Of a stretch of 64,000 nucleotides of DNA, positions 49,051 to 59,610 are shown piece after piece (position 1 is the stretch's first letter; the number at the start of each line of letters is the position of its first letter). The stretch lies in the NCBI GenBank assembly GCA_963556495.2, contig OY747721.1, positions 35,246,349 through 35,310,348 of the forward strand, in the 5' to 3' direction. Under the pieces are notes generated by a model. It saw nothing but the letters and a program-made list of their open reading frames with translations. It had not been told where the DNA came from and made no database searches. The stretch comes from Valencia hispanica. Taxonomy: Eukaryota; Chordata; Actinopteri; Cyprinodontiformes; Valenciidae. The position numbers and the translations under genes were made by a program.

Positions 49051-49900
49051 GGTTCTGTGTTGGAAAAAAATCCATTCTTTGATTCTGAATCGATTCTTAT
49101 AAATATTCCTAAAAATCAATTTATACATTCAAAAATCAGTTTAATCGTTTAACCGTTTGCCCTGTTTACAGCTAAAATAGGAGAGACAAGTCCAGGCGAC
49201 CATTTTGAGACTTGGGTCCTAAAGGGTTAATACAGTTTCTTCCGATGAACTGTAACTCCACCCAGTGTTGCGTCACTGAATTACAGTTATGAAATTAAGG
49301 TATTAAAACGTTTTTAATAGCACTGACTAGGGCTGTGATGGTACACCCGTTTGTATTCAAATTTCTCTGTACACACCCCAGGGAAGCATTACTACGTTGC
49401 ACTTTAGCCAGCAACAGATGGGTCTCTATAAACAAACAGTGCAGCCCAGCCTTGTTAATTTTTAATTGAGAGCAGGAGCTAGAATGCCCGCTTCTATCGT
49501 AAAACCCCCCCGTTTGGGAACACGCCGAATTCCCGGCGTTACAGAACAACAAATTGTCATTGTAACTGGTTATCCACCTCTGGTGGCATGTGGTTGCTCT
49601 TACCTTGTGTCATCGAGAGTCGCTGTGTTCACTACTTTTGGATTACGTTCAGTTTTCCTAAAAATTGTAAATTATTGTTTTTGTGGAGATTGTGGAAGTT
49701 TCCAAAAAGGAAAAAAAAGACAAACCGCACTATCCTCCCTGTCTGGGTGTGTTTTTTGCAGCTGATAATACTGACTTCAATTTCTGGAGTTCACTTCAGA
49801 CCTAAGGGTTACCACCCCAACGATGTGATGGAGCATAAGATTGGATATCGAAGCACACTCTTTAGAATCGGAATCGAATCTTGAATCGATACCCAGTTCT
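49051..49900. mobile_element. Possible hAT-like composite with GAATCGATTC ends
   Basis: The left side has GGTTCTGTGT...GATTCTGAATCGATTC. The right side, on the minus strand, reads AGAACTGGGTATCGATTC...GATTCGATTCCGATTC. The shared subterminal words suggest one element. Another terminus-like word, TAGGGCTGTGATGGTACACC, starts inside at about 49329 and may mark a nested piece. No target duplication could be established. Confidence 0.4.
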
Positions 49901-50598
49901 AGCTACAACACATAACCTACAATGCTATACATCTATCATGGTCATTCTAAATGCCAATTAATAAGGATACAGAAAAACCCTCTAAGATGCAATGTGCCAA
50001 CTGCTGCTTCTTCTCCCTTCTATTTATGTTTAAAGTCAGACTCTGAATAGGCAGATATTATTTAAAGTCCTGCTGATGACATGACCTCAATAAACCTTAA
50101 TAATAATAATAAACCTTCCAAATCTTGAACTTTGGAAAGCCAGTGGTGTTTATTGGGTCCTTTAACTTCCTTGTCAGAAGCTCAATTTGTTCTTCTATTG
50201 TTCTGCTCCAAACAGCCATGAGCAGATAAAACAGTCCATCACTGTGGTTCTTAAGTGCGACTACAATTACTTAGAAAACCAGTCGCAGACGTGGTGCAAG
50301 AACACATCAAGTTGTTCTTGGGGGGCCCTTAGAGTGTTCCTATGAAGGCCACACAAACAGATTTTTTCAGCATTTAGACCAACACCATCCACCATTTGTA
50401 AGGTGAAAGTAATGTGTTCATAAAATTCATTCTCGCCCTTCTTGAGGGATGGGGCGTATAAACCTTTCTCGTAATGGCCATGGAGGACATGGCCTGATAA
50501 CAGCAAGGCTGAATCAGAGAAAAGCAAAGTTGCTTATATTCTGAGCTTTGAACCACCATTTGTAAAGCAACATGCAAGGTTTGGAAATGTTGGCATAT
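49901..50598. other. Non-coding DNA, nothing recognised
   Basis: No exon or repeat boundary recognised. Confidence 0.4.
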
Positions 50599-51480
50599 GG
50601 AATTATATTTCAGTCAAAAATCCCGAGCGAGATTTTCAACCCTCACCTGCGCGTATTCAACAAGGCACGCACGTAATTGCTCATGAGCGTGCACGCATTT
50701 TCAACAACACGCGCGTCTAGATTTCATCTCATGAGTATCCAACAACCCGCACATGTTGATTTCACCTCACACGCGCTCTACACGAAGCTTTCATACACGC
50801 GTGAGGGTAAATCTTCCCTCGAAAGGAAATTCTTCAGGAGCGACTAAAAGACTTTTGACTGTTTGGAGGAGGAGTCAAAGCTCGGCACTGACCCTGTGTA
50901 ATTGGTCTTTTTAAATCAGTAACGCCCACAGGATCAGTAGAGTTTTTTGTTTTTTTCACAGTTTAACAATACAAGAAAATGGCATTTGTCAAACAAAGAA
51001 AACATGACTTTGGTGATGCCAGCTAGCCAGGAAGATTGCGAAAGTACATTGGTGTAGCATTCAAGCAGAGAGAAAAAAAGAAAAACTCAAAACATAAATA
51101 AATGAAATGAAAAACACATTTTAAAAAGGGCTAGGGGTAAAAAGTTCACAATCAGTTCATTGTATCCTTTCAAGCAATTGCAGTGCTTTTCCCCATTAAA
51201 GAAAGTGAAGGAGAAGAAGAGATTTTCAGTTCTTCCAGGAAGGTATAAAACAGAATTTGCATTTGAGAAATTTACATTTATGAATGGAAAACTAACAACA
51301 GAATATAACTTATGACATTCAATATGAGTTCTTTCTTTATTTTTGTAGGATGCTAAAAGTAATGTGATGTTTGGTGAACTCTTATGGAAAAAAAAAAAAT
51401 CACTGATTTTGTGGGTATTACTGATTTAAAAAGACCAATTACACAGGGTCAGTGCCAACCTTAGGCTGAAATATAATTCC
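50599..51480. mobile_element. Foldback element with long inverted arms, left arm interrupted
   Basis: The outer arms GGAATTATATTTCAG (50599-50613) and CTGAAATATAATTCC (51466-51480) are perfect inverted repeats. The inner arms start GGCACTGACCCTGTGTAATT (50884) and its complement ends at 51456. The first 39 bases of the inner arm are identical and the remaining differences are C/T or G/A transitions. In the right arm outer and inner parts are 9 bases apart. In the left arm an insert of about 260 bp separates them. Removing it restores one continuous arm of about 75 bp. There is no coding capacity. Confidence 0.75.
50619..50872. mobile_element. CpG-rich insert in the left arm of the foldback element
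   Basis: About 254 bp with many ACGCG and CACGC words lies between two copies of AGTCAAA (50612-50618 and 50873-50879). That site aligns without gaps to AGCCTAAG of the right arm. It also has imperfect inverted words near its edges (GAGATTTTCAACCCTCAC and, on the minus strand near 50820, AAGATTTACCCTCACGCG). The 7- or 8-bp duplication fits hAT-type insertion. Confidence 0.6.
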
Positions 51481-51763
51481 ACACTGGCAGCCCTATTGAA
51501 ATCGCAGTTATAGTAAGGGCATACATTATTTAGAAACTAAATACAGGGGCTGCTGTGCTAGCCACTTCCTACTTGCTAAAGCCAGTTTACATTGAGTTTC
51601 AGAATCATTTTGTCTATTTTAAATCATTAAAACTCTGCTCTCACACACAGTGTGACGTCCATTCTAGCAAACCGAATATGCTGAAACGGATTTTGGCAGG
51701 TCAGATTTCTATCACTATATTACCATCAGTGCATCTCTCGGTGGTGGTTATTGCAGAGTTTTA
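51481..51763. other. Non-coding DNA, nothing recognised
   Basis: Short spacer between two repeats. Confidence 0.35.
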
Positions 51764-51932
51764 CAGCCCTGCTCCTCAAGGCACACTGCCCTGCATGCTT
51801 CCCTGCTTCAGCACACCTGATTTAAATTTGATTAACAGGCTTTTGCTCAACTGCAATCATCTGAATCAGGTGTGTTAAGGAAGAGAAACAATTAAAACAT
51901 GCAGGGGAGTTTGACTTGAGGCCCAGGGTTAG
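51764..51932. repeat. Palindromic MITE-like repeat
   Basis: The left half has CAGCCCTGCTCCTCAAGG, CCCTGCATG and CACACCTGATT. The right half has the complements AATCAGGTGTG, CATGCAGGGGAG and TTGAGGCCCAGGG in reverse order. This gives a quasi-palindrome of about 170 bp of a kind that is very common in fish genomes. Confidence 0.65.
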
Positions 51933-52997
51933 AAAAGATTGGTTTATGGAATATTTGGCAGAATGGTCCAAATGTGCACTTGTACACTACAAGTGGAGCA
52001 GACTGGCTGGTCCTTTAAATCAACTTAAATAAGATCCAAGTTCTGATAAAAATATACAAATGACATGAGGGTTAGCAGCAAATTCAAACAATATCAATTC
52101 ATATATTGTATTAATGGGATGTTTTTGGATCCCTGTACCAGAAAAAAAAATCTGATCAGACTTAAAGAGGAAGAAAAAAAGCAAAGATCCAAGAATTTTC
52201 CTGTGATAATCTTTTGCTAATTATTTTGCTAAAATCATTTCCTTCGAAACAAACTGCTAAACGCAAATAGGCACATGGTGTGAAGTTGCAGTCATGTGAA
52301 AAATAATGATGAAGATAAGATGCAGCTCCATATGGAGGCAACAGAAGTTTTAACAGCTGTGTTGTGATTTCTCACAACTGTGATCAATTAGAGACAAATC
52401 TTTTCCTCGCACCGTGCAAGACGAGGCCGTTTGTTAACAAACAGCTCTCTCCATCCACCTAAAAATTAATTCACTTCCATTCACCCACATAAAATAAATT
52501 TGGCAGATAAACATTTCTTGTTTGTCTGAGCAGCAGAAAGCTGAATGATTCAGAAGTCAGATCGTCATCTTTAAAGGGAAACCTTTTCATTTGATTTATA
52601 TAACAGCTTGACCTCCTTCCTACAACCTTTTTAATTAGAAATGATCTAGTGACTACAATAATCTGAGGGTCAGCATTTCACATTTTATGTGCAGATCGAT
52701 CTGTACAAAGATAAGTACTTCAAAAAGAAAAGGATAACCTGAAAGAGGAAAAAGATGCCATCCAAGGATCCAAACTGGGGGTCAGTGAATGAACAGTGGC
52801 TTCATCCATTTCAAACAACTGTGGTAGGATTAGTCAAGTGTTGTGGTGACCAATCACAGCGCTCCTGCTGATGCAATGAGGGATGGTGATTTGAGTCCCC
52901 CTTCAGCAGCAACAATAAAAGACTTCAGACTTGACCTAAACTTGTGCCCTAAAGAGACGTGAAACTTGACTTGAACTGTTGGTCTGAGACTTGAAGG
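51933..52997. other. Non-coding DNA, nothing recognised
   Basis: No exon recognised. Around 52920-52990 GACTTCAGACTTGACC and GAGACTTGAAGG repeat the GACTT/AAGTC motif also seen in the insert at 38633-38884. Confidence 0.4.
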
Positions 52998-53468
52998 TTA
53001 AGGCGGGTTCACATGGGAAGATTTTAAAGTGTTGATATGATTTCCAAAACTTGAGACCACACACACATTGTGATTAATTAGAAAAGCACTCTGAGAGCGC
53101 AGACCTTCGCCAGGGCAGCTCAGTCCCCTCCCCCAGGCGATGATCCGGATCACCTCCAAAATCAAATCACTTGTCCCAGGTCCCACTGCAGACATTTCCT
53201 GAAAATTGCATCAAAATCTGTATATTCATTTTTGAGTTATGGCGAAAACCTAATGTCCTTGGCGGAGGTAAAAATCGTGGATATACCAGTTTTGGTCCTA
53301 CAGTGTATGGTTGTGTGACCACACGACAATGACGAGACACCACACACGTATCGATGTTCCCCACCAACGATCACAGCTCAGACGGGAAATCGAACAAAAT
53401 CTCACGAGATAAAACGTGACTACAAAGTAAATAAACATGGCCGCTGAAGAGGAAGGGATTGGCAACAG
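52998..53468. repeat. Unclassified interspersed repeat, copy 2, with an insert
   Basis: Same family as 44701-44985: GGCGGGTTCACATGGGAAG, then AAAATCGTGGATATACCAGT, GACGAGACACC and AATAAACATGGCCGCTGAAG. A 200-bp segment (53071-53271) is inserted between the words CCACACACAC and AAATCGTGG that are adjacent in copy 1. Confidence 0.6.
53071..53271. mobile_element. Short non-autonomous element inserted in repeat copy 2
   Basis: The segment has CTCTGAGAGCGCAGACCTTCGCC near its left edge and CTTGGCGGAGGTAA at its right edge, so GACCTTCGCCAGGG and CCTTGGCGGAGGT form an imperfect inverted pair. The interior words (GATCCGGATCACC, CCTGAAAATTGCATC, TTTTTGAGTTATGGC) match a short repeat common in fish. 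Class (SINE or MITE) is unresolved. Confidence 0.6.
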
Positions 53469-54723
53469 TTTGTGAAATAGTTTGAACAGAGAAAATAAAG
53501 ACAATAAACAAATGGCGTTGGATAAATGGCTCTACTTGCTATACAAAGATTTGGAGGTGAGTTATATTTTTTTTTGCATGGCAGAGTCCTACAGCTTCAG
53601 ATTTTGGCCGTTTTGGGCTGTAACCTTTTCATATATTAATATTAAAAAGGGAGGAAAATGGTTCATTTATTTGGACTCAATCTTTGAATTCGCTGCCCAA
53701 TCCTACTTCCAAAGAACATGCGAGTTGTGTTTTCATAAGCAGCTCGGATACAATCAACCATTCCGTAACGCTGTGAGCAGAAAATAATTTGTTTCTCACT
53801 GAAAGAAATCAATTCTCCATGTGAAGCCTTGCGTGGGGAGCAGATCAACACTTTAACCCCGTCTCGCTCCAGTGGAGCTGTTCAGCAGCCTTCACTGAAC
53901 CACTCTGATTGACTTGGAAGGCTTCCAGCTATCAGAGAACAGAAGTCATCGGTAAGTGTGAGGTAAAGCATTTGTCCATCCAGGGGGGCAAGAATCAAAC
54001 CCATGTCTGACAGAGCCATCGGAAAATTTGCCACCATATCCAGATTTTGTCACAGTGGGTATGACAACAACCAAACAATCTACATCCCCCCCCAGGCTAA
54101 CCTGAGGCTAAACAAGCCTGGGAGCCATCTGCCTGCTGGACGGACAGAATTTGATAAAAGCAGTCACCACACAGTTGCTATGTTGTCATGGTTACTCGTC
54201 CATAACAACAGTCTCCTGGGAGCCAACAAGTACTCAAGGAGTCATGTGATGCAACAGGAAAAAGGTAAAACCAAGCAGACAAACAGGTTGGACTGTGTGT
54301 TTGCGTTTATGACTGGTCTGCAGGAGTAGACTGACTGCAGCTCCATTACATGTCAGGAATAAATGAGTCGGGTCTAAAACAGAGACGTAAAAGGAGACAA
54401 CAATATAGAGTAGGTAAGAAAGAAGTTCTAATCATTTGTCTCCAATCTTTACTGTGACTGAAGCAGTTTTCCCAAGCCAGAATATTACAATCAGTTTGGT
54501 TTTTGTTAATGTAGCTAACATCGCGCAGACAGAATTGGGCATCAGTGGGTTCTGTTTGGACCTGAAGGACAGAAAATAAATGTTAATTGTGCACCTGCCC
54601 AAACTTCAAATAGGCACGTCTCCACCACTAAGCACCTGTATTCTCAAAAAGCCAGACAATAGCTGAATCACCAGGACAATAACTAGAGGAGATTGTAATA
54701 TTCCCAGGCGAAATAACTACGTT
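53469..54723. other. Non-coding DNA, nothing recognised
   Basis: No exon recognised. Open frames at 53482-53787 and 54003-54329 have no family motif. Confidence 0.35.
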
Positions 54724-54860
54724 TTGTGAGATGGGTATATCATACAGAGGCACACGTTGCTGGAACAATCTACCAATAGCCGTCAGGGAAATCAGCAATT
54801 ATTCATTATTCAAAAAGTTTAAAACAATGGCTGAAAACACAACACTGTACCCACCATGTA
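54724..54860 (+). pseudogene. Small LINE C-terminal fragment
   Basis: The plus strand encodes GISYRGTRCWNNLPIAVREI followed by SNYSLFKKFKTMAENT. This is the block (F)xYRGxxxWNxLPxxIRE...SLFKxxLK that closes the polyprotein of several LINE families. The flanks are not recognised. Confidence 0.6.
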
Positions 54861-55392
54861 TAACTCCGATTGTTGTTTCTAGCATTACTTTAGACATATA
54901 GATGTATTGTTTTAATGTTGGGACGCCTAGACAGTGCCGTTTTCAGGGCCATGAGTACCAGTCTGGGGGTATGTACTCAGAAATGTCCCGGTAGAGTCGC
55001 TGGGTGGGAGCTGTGGCTAAGAACGCTGATTGGTTTTAATTCAGTGGCAAATGAGCTGGCGAAATAAAGAGTCACTGGTGAAGCAGTTTGTAGCAAAAAA
55101 GCAAACAGAAACACGACAACAATCTCTGCTTCTTCCATGACAATTCCATGTTACTCTGCTCAATTACGCAACTCACTGCCAATATGGTAGTGATATGCGA
55201 ACAACCTAGCAAATTCCTTAAAGGCACGATTTTTGTGTGGAGACACGACGGCTGAGGCGAGCGGCCCAACTGATTTACCCCGATACAGGAAAGTCCAGTA
55301 AAATTACCCTGAAGTTCCCATAGTGGAAATGCGCCTAGTAAAAATCTTCAATCCCTGCCTGCACCACACTGCTTTCAGTTGCTACCATTCGA
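54861..55392. other. Non-coding DNA with a possible MITE end
   Basis: Near 55290-55340 the minus strand reads AGGCGCATTTCCACTATGGG and AACTTCAGGGTAATTTTACTG, which resembles the end of a fish MITE. The other end was not located. Confidence 0.35.
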
Positions 55393-55486
55393 CAACATTC
55401 CACCATTGCTCTGGATTGTAGGTTTAGAATAATTGTCCTGCTGGTGTACCTCAACCCCACTATCTAATCTTTTGCAGCCTCTAAAG

Positions 55487-55857
55487 CACATATGTCAAAC
55501 TCAAGGCCCGGGGGCCAAATCCGGCCCACCATAGCAGTTTATGTGGCCCTCAAAACTCTAGAGGACCATATAAATAGAACCTTTAAATTCAATTTATGTG
55601 GACCCAAATACTATTTTATCCATCAAATCAGTGTTTATTTGAATAGTCCTAAATCACATCATTGTTAAAAGATGTTCAGTAATATTTTATTTTAAGAAGC
55701 ACTTGTTGAATGTGGAGACATATATTTATTAATATTTCAACACTTTGTTAAAGAAGTGTTAAACTTTGTTTATCAATACTTTCTGCCACAACCGGCCCTT
55801 TTAAGGACATGTATGATCTTGATGTGGCCCAAAATGGAAATGAGTTTGACACCCCTG
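55487..55857. mobile_element. hAT-type MITE with perfect target duplication
   Basis: The left end is CACATATGTCAAACTCAAGG and the right end, on the minus strand, CAGGGGTGTCAAACTCATTT, a well-marked hAT-type terminus. The octamer CTCTAAAG flanks both sides (55479-55486 and 55858-55865). The interior has GGCCCGGGGGCC and CCGGCCC words. Its insertion split the Tc1 transposase sequence. Confidence 0.9.
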
Positions 55858-55943
55858 CTCTAAAGGGTTTTCCTCCTGGATTACCCAGTATGTAGCTCCA
55901 TCCATCTTCTAGTCAACTCTTACCAGATTCCGTGTTCCTAGAG

Positions 55944-56615
55944 CACAGGTGGGTAGTAACTAGTTATACTTAGTTACATTTACTTGAGTAACTATTTGGG
56001 GGGAAAAAAGTGTACATTTAAGAGTAGTTATACGAAACTGTACTTTTTACTTTAGTATTATGATGAAGTATCACTACGAGTACTATTTCTAGATGCTCTA
56101 CCCATTATGAGTAACTTCACTGAATGAAGAAGAAACTTGTTTTAAAAAACAGACTACACAAAAATGTGTTTTTCCTAATGTAATTTTTTATCTGTTGAGC
56201 TTTTTGTTGCATTTTGAGGTCAAGTGAATAAACGGCAAACACCATACATTTTCACTGGGAGTACATGTTACCTTGTTCTAAGAAATGTACATTACTCACT
56301 GTATATATTGATATTGTATTGAAAGAAACTGACTAAGAAAAGTGTTTCTTCTGCTTGAAATTTGTCATTTACTAAATGTTTTTTTTTTCATTTTTGTCTT
56401 TAAAATACCAGAATTTCCCCCATAACTTTATATTTTTGTCTGTTGACATAAAAAAATAATAATAATTTGTGACTCTGTACTCAAGTAGCCTTTTAACGAA
56501 CTACTTTTTACTCTTATAGGAGTCGGTTTTTTTGGAAGGCTACTTTTTACTTTTATTTGAACAAAACATGTTGAGTTAGTGCTACTCAATTTCTGGGTTC
56601 TCTACCTACCTCTTG
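55944..56615. mobile_element. MITE with AGGTGGGTAG ends
   Basis: The left end is CACAGGTGGGTAGTAACTAG and the right end, on the minus strand, CAAGAGGTAGGTAGAGAACC. The interior repeats ACTTGAGTA, TACTTTTTACT and AGTAAC words in both orientations. Flanks CCTAGAGC and TTTAGAGT could be an 8-bp duplication with three transitions. It is the second element to interrupt the Tc1 copy. Confidence 0.72.
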
Positions 56616-57135
56616 TTTAGAGTGATGGGGAGCAGCAGCTTTCTACCATACATGAGGTTTTGAACACAAATCGAAAAGTTCTACTTATGCTTCGTCTACA
56701 CAGAGGAGCACGTTGCAGGTTGGTAGGCTACATACAACAGACCCATACTGAGCTATTTATTGCATCACCTTTCTCGCTGCACTAATATTGACGGCGTGGT
56801 ACACATATGGTTTCACCCCGCCTGCCCAATGAGAGTCCAGCTGGTGGTGGAAACACTCTCCTGAATACACCGGACCATAAAATAGCGTTTAATGCCCCCC
56901 ACCCCCCACATACAACAGCTGCATTTTATTACTTATTTTATTTAGGGGCATCAGTAAAGAGGGTGAATGTGTACTCTGCACTTTTTAGATTAGTTATAAG
57001 CGTTTTCCCTTCTACTTCAAAATTATATCAACATATTTCATTGGGATGTTGCGGGCGAGCACAAAATAGCGAGTTTGTGGTTTTAACAGGACAACGCGAG
57101 ATCAAGAGGCATGAATACTTTTAGAAGACACTGTA

Positions 57136-58194
57136 CTCCTCAAAATGCCAGGTAACAACAATGTAATTTACTCATTTAATCACAGAAGTCCCACTCTAGA
57201 GATTCAGCATGTATCTCACAGGAGTACTACTACCAGCTCTCATATCAACACGTCTCCCATGAACAGGTCGCTTCACGCTCTTAGGAAAGAAAGCTTACTG
57301 TAATCTCCCCCGCTTAACGTTTACAGCAACATTTCACTCTTGTAAACAGCTGCTGAGTAACCACTTGAGGCAGAAGCCAAACTGCTTCAAAGGCTAAGTA
57401 TGATAGCAAGAAGTAGAGAAGGAATTCACCACCTCTCCCAAATACAGACAAATACACTGGGTGCACTTAAAAATGCAGAGAAACCAGTAGACCGATATCT
57501 TGTCTCTACTGGCTGTGTGAGGATCAAATTCAAGCAGTTCAATTTCAAACGATTTCAACTGGGAGCTGAGCCTGAACTGCTGCTGCGCTTCATTTCTGCT
57601 CTGCTCACTGCAGTGCAACACATTGTTGTGGAGCCACCACAAAAATGGAAGGATTTTAGAGTGCAGCAGAGCTGGCGATGCATTCAGTGTGGAAGACGCT
57701 GAAAAGATTGACCTGCTGACAGCCTCAATCTATCGTTGAAGACACAAGCAGATGGAGGATCCTGAATCCTCATGAACAAACCTGAGTCCAGATGTTAGGA
57801 AGAAAACGTTGACATGATGAGCTGTAATGGTGCGCTCCACAGATGGAACAGTTTGGCTCTGAGCGTCTTTATGCAGATGCTCAACAACCCTGGAGAGGAG
57901 AATAACTTCCATAAGACGATGTTGGGATATTCCTGTAAAGTCATGATTGGCTGGAGTTCTGCATTTCCAGCTAAGAATATCTAGGAGGAGCTTATCTATA
58001 ACGGTTTTATGATTATGATTTAGTACATTGTTACACATGGACAAGACAAACAGAATGCTTTGGGTTATCCTTTCTCTGTATGCTGTAATATTAATGTGAC
58101 AAATAGCGATCCAATATAAAATGCAAATATTATAAAATAATAATTATAAAATTACAAATATCCTTTATTTTAAAAACTACATTAAAACATAATT
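57136..58194. other. Non-coding DNA, nothing recognised
   Basis: Less AT-rich than average around 57370-57720, where a 100-codon open frame (57400-57702) has no recognised family. No splice-flanked exon could be argued. Confidence 0.35.
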
Positions 58195-58473
58195 GAAGTT
58201 AGGCAAGAAAAAGTGGGACAGGAGTACAGGGAGATGCAGCGTGTGGTGAAGGTAGAGGTGGCAAAGGCCAAACAAAGGGTGTATGATGACCTGTATGTAA
58301 GGAGGGAGAGAATGATTTGTAGAGGTTGGTGAGGCAGAGAGATGGAGATTGAAAGGATCTGCTGCAGATTAGTGTGATTAAGAATAGGGATGGAAATGTA
58401 CCGACAGGTGCCAAGTGTGTGATGGGAAAATGGAACGAGTACTTTAGGGAGCTGATGCTGGAGTAGTTTTCTA
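58195..58473 (+). pseudogene. RTE-like LINE, piece before the reverse transcriptase core
   Basis: The plus strand reads [20 protein letters not shown] followed by [12 protein letters not shown]. This is the linker (REYRxxxRxVKxxVAKAKxxAYDDLY) that precedes the reverse transcriptase of RTE-type LINEs in fish. Broken frames continue to about 58470 (NRDGNV/SEE-like text). A Tc1 fragment then interrupts it. Confidence 0.7.
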
Positions 58474-58935
58474 CCATGATGGATGTTGCAGGCAGCGGAA
58501 CGTTCTCCACGGCTTCTCCAGACTCTGTCACATCTGTCACGTCTGTCAAATGTGCTCAATGTGAACCTGCTTTCATCTGTGAAGAGCACAGGGCGCCAAT
58601 GGAGAATTTGCCAATCTTGGTGGTCTCTGGCAAATGTCAAACGTCCTGCATGGTGTTGGGCTTTAAGCACAACCCCCACCTGTGGACATCGGGCCCTCAT
58701 ACCACCCTTATGGAGTCTGTTTCTGACCATTTGAGCAGACACATGCACATTTGTGGCCTGTTGGAGGTCATTTTGCAGGGCTCTGGTAGTGCTCCTCCTG
58801 TTCCTCCTTGCACAAAGGCGGAGGTAGCGGTCCTGGTGCTGGGTTGTTGCCCTCCTACGGCCTCCTTCACGTCTCCTGATGTACTGGCCTGTCTCCATGC
58901 TCTGCAGACTATGCTGACAGACACAGCAAACCTTA
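58474..58935 (-). pseudogene. Tc1-like transposase, N-terminal two-thirds
   Basis: On the minus strand this follows the same Tc1 family as 47328-48221: [20 protein letters not shown], a helix-turn-helix stretch, [20 protein letters not shown], then [17 protein letters not shown] with the first catalytic Asp. It ends in NIHH-type text near 58474, before the second Asp. The coding stretch is largely open. Neither inverted repeat is present, so this is an internal fragment. Confidence 0.85.
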
Positions 58936-58948
58936 TTGCCACATGCAT

Positions 58949-58985
58949 ACAAAAAAGGGGCAATCGGGGCATCATAGAGGAGAGA
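58949..58985. repeat. Direct repeat, copy 1
   Basis: ACAAAAAAGGGGCAATCGGG followed by GCATCATAGAGGAGAG. It recurs at 59387-59422 with one base fewer in the G run. It lies between the Tc1 fragment and the next LINE block. Confidence 0.85.
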
Positions 58986-59034
58986 GGCAGGTGCCCAAAC
59001 CCCCCCCACTCTGCTCATGCCTGCTATGGACTAT

Positions 59035-59610
59035 AAAATTTGCAGATGACAGTATGATCTGCCGTAAGACCAGGGCACAGGTGGAAGAAAAGCTAGAGAG
59101 GTGGAGGTATGCACTGGAAAAGAAAGGAATGAAGATTAGTTGAAGCAAGACAGAAAATGTGTGTAAATGAAAGACACGAATGGAATGGTTACGTTACAGG
59201 GAGTAGAAGTAAAGAAGGTAGAGAACTTTAGATTCTTAGGGTCAACGGTCCAAAGCAGCGGAGAGTGGAGGAGAGGTGAAGAAGCGTGATTAAGCTTGTT
59301 GGAATGGGTGGAGAAAAGTGTCAGGTGTGATGTGTGATAAAATGGTGCCCTTAATATTTTTCAGCTGTGTGTGTGTCCACATGGCCACAAAAAAGGGCAA
59401 TCGGGGCATCATAGAGGAGAGAAGGATGCTGAGGTTGAAGCCACCAGGCAGGAGGCAGAGAGTAAGACCAAAAAGGAGATTTATGGATGAAAGAGGACAT
59501 GAAGTTAATTGGTGTGAGAGCAGAGGATGCAGAGAAGAGGACTAGATGGAGATAGATGATTTGCTGTGACGATCCCTGAAGGAAAAAGCCGAAAGAATAT
59601 TTTCAAAAAA
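59035..59610 (+). pseudogene. RTE-like LINE, catalytic YADD region to C-terminus
   Basis: The piece starts KFADDSMICRKTRAQVEEKL followed by ERWRYALEKKGMKIS, the motif C region of an RTE-type reverse transcriptase (FADD in place of YADD). Frames then shift. VTLQGVEVKKVENFRFLGST and VQSSGEWRR (59190-59275) follow, then RRQRVRPKRRFMDERG (about 59450-59500) and EGKSRKNI close to the 3' end. About 44 codons between the FADD and RPKRR blocks are lost or scrambled. It is in the same orientation as 58195-58473. Confidence 0.75.
59387..59422. repeat. Direct repeat, copy 2
   Basis: ACAAAAAAGGGCAATCGGGG followed by CATCATAGAGGAGAG. It matches 58949-58985 and lies inside the C-terminal part of the RTE-like LINE. 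Confidence 0.85.

Larger units (their letters stand above)
55393..57133 (-). mobile_element. Ancient Tc1-like copy split by two MITEs
   Basis: Pieces of one Tc1 element, collinear with the copy at 9032, appear at 55393-55478 (AATAATTGTCCTGCTGGTGTACCTC), 55866-55943 (CTCCATCCATCTTCTAGTCAACTC) and 56616-56715 (TTTAGAGTGATGGGG ... AAAAGTTCTACTTATG). The right end GAATACTTTTAGAAGACACTG stops at 57133 before TA. Two MITEs separate the pieces. The transposase is unreadable. Confidence 0.75.

Noticed and set aside
57400..57702. A 100-codon open frame that looks slightly protein-like
   Set aside because: No recognised motif, no convincing splice sites, and no support beyond being open.
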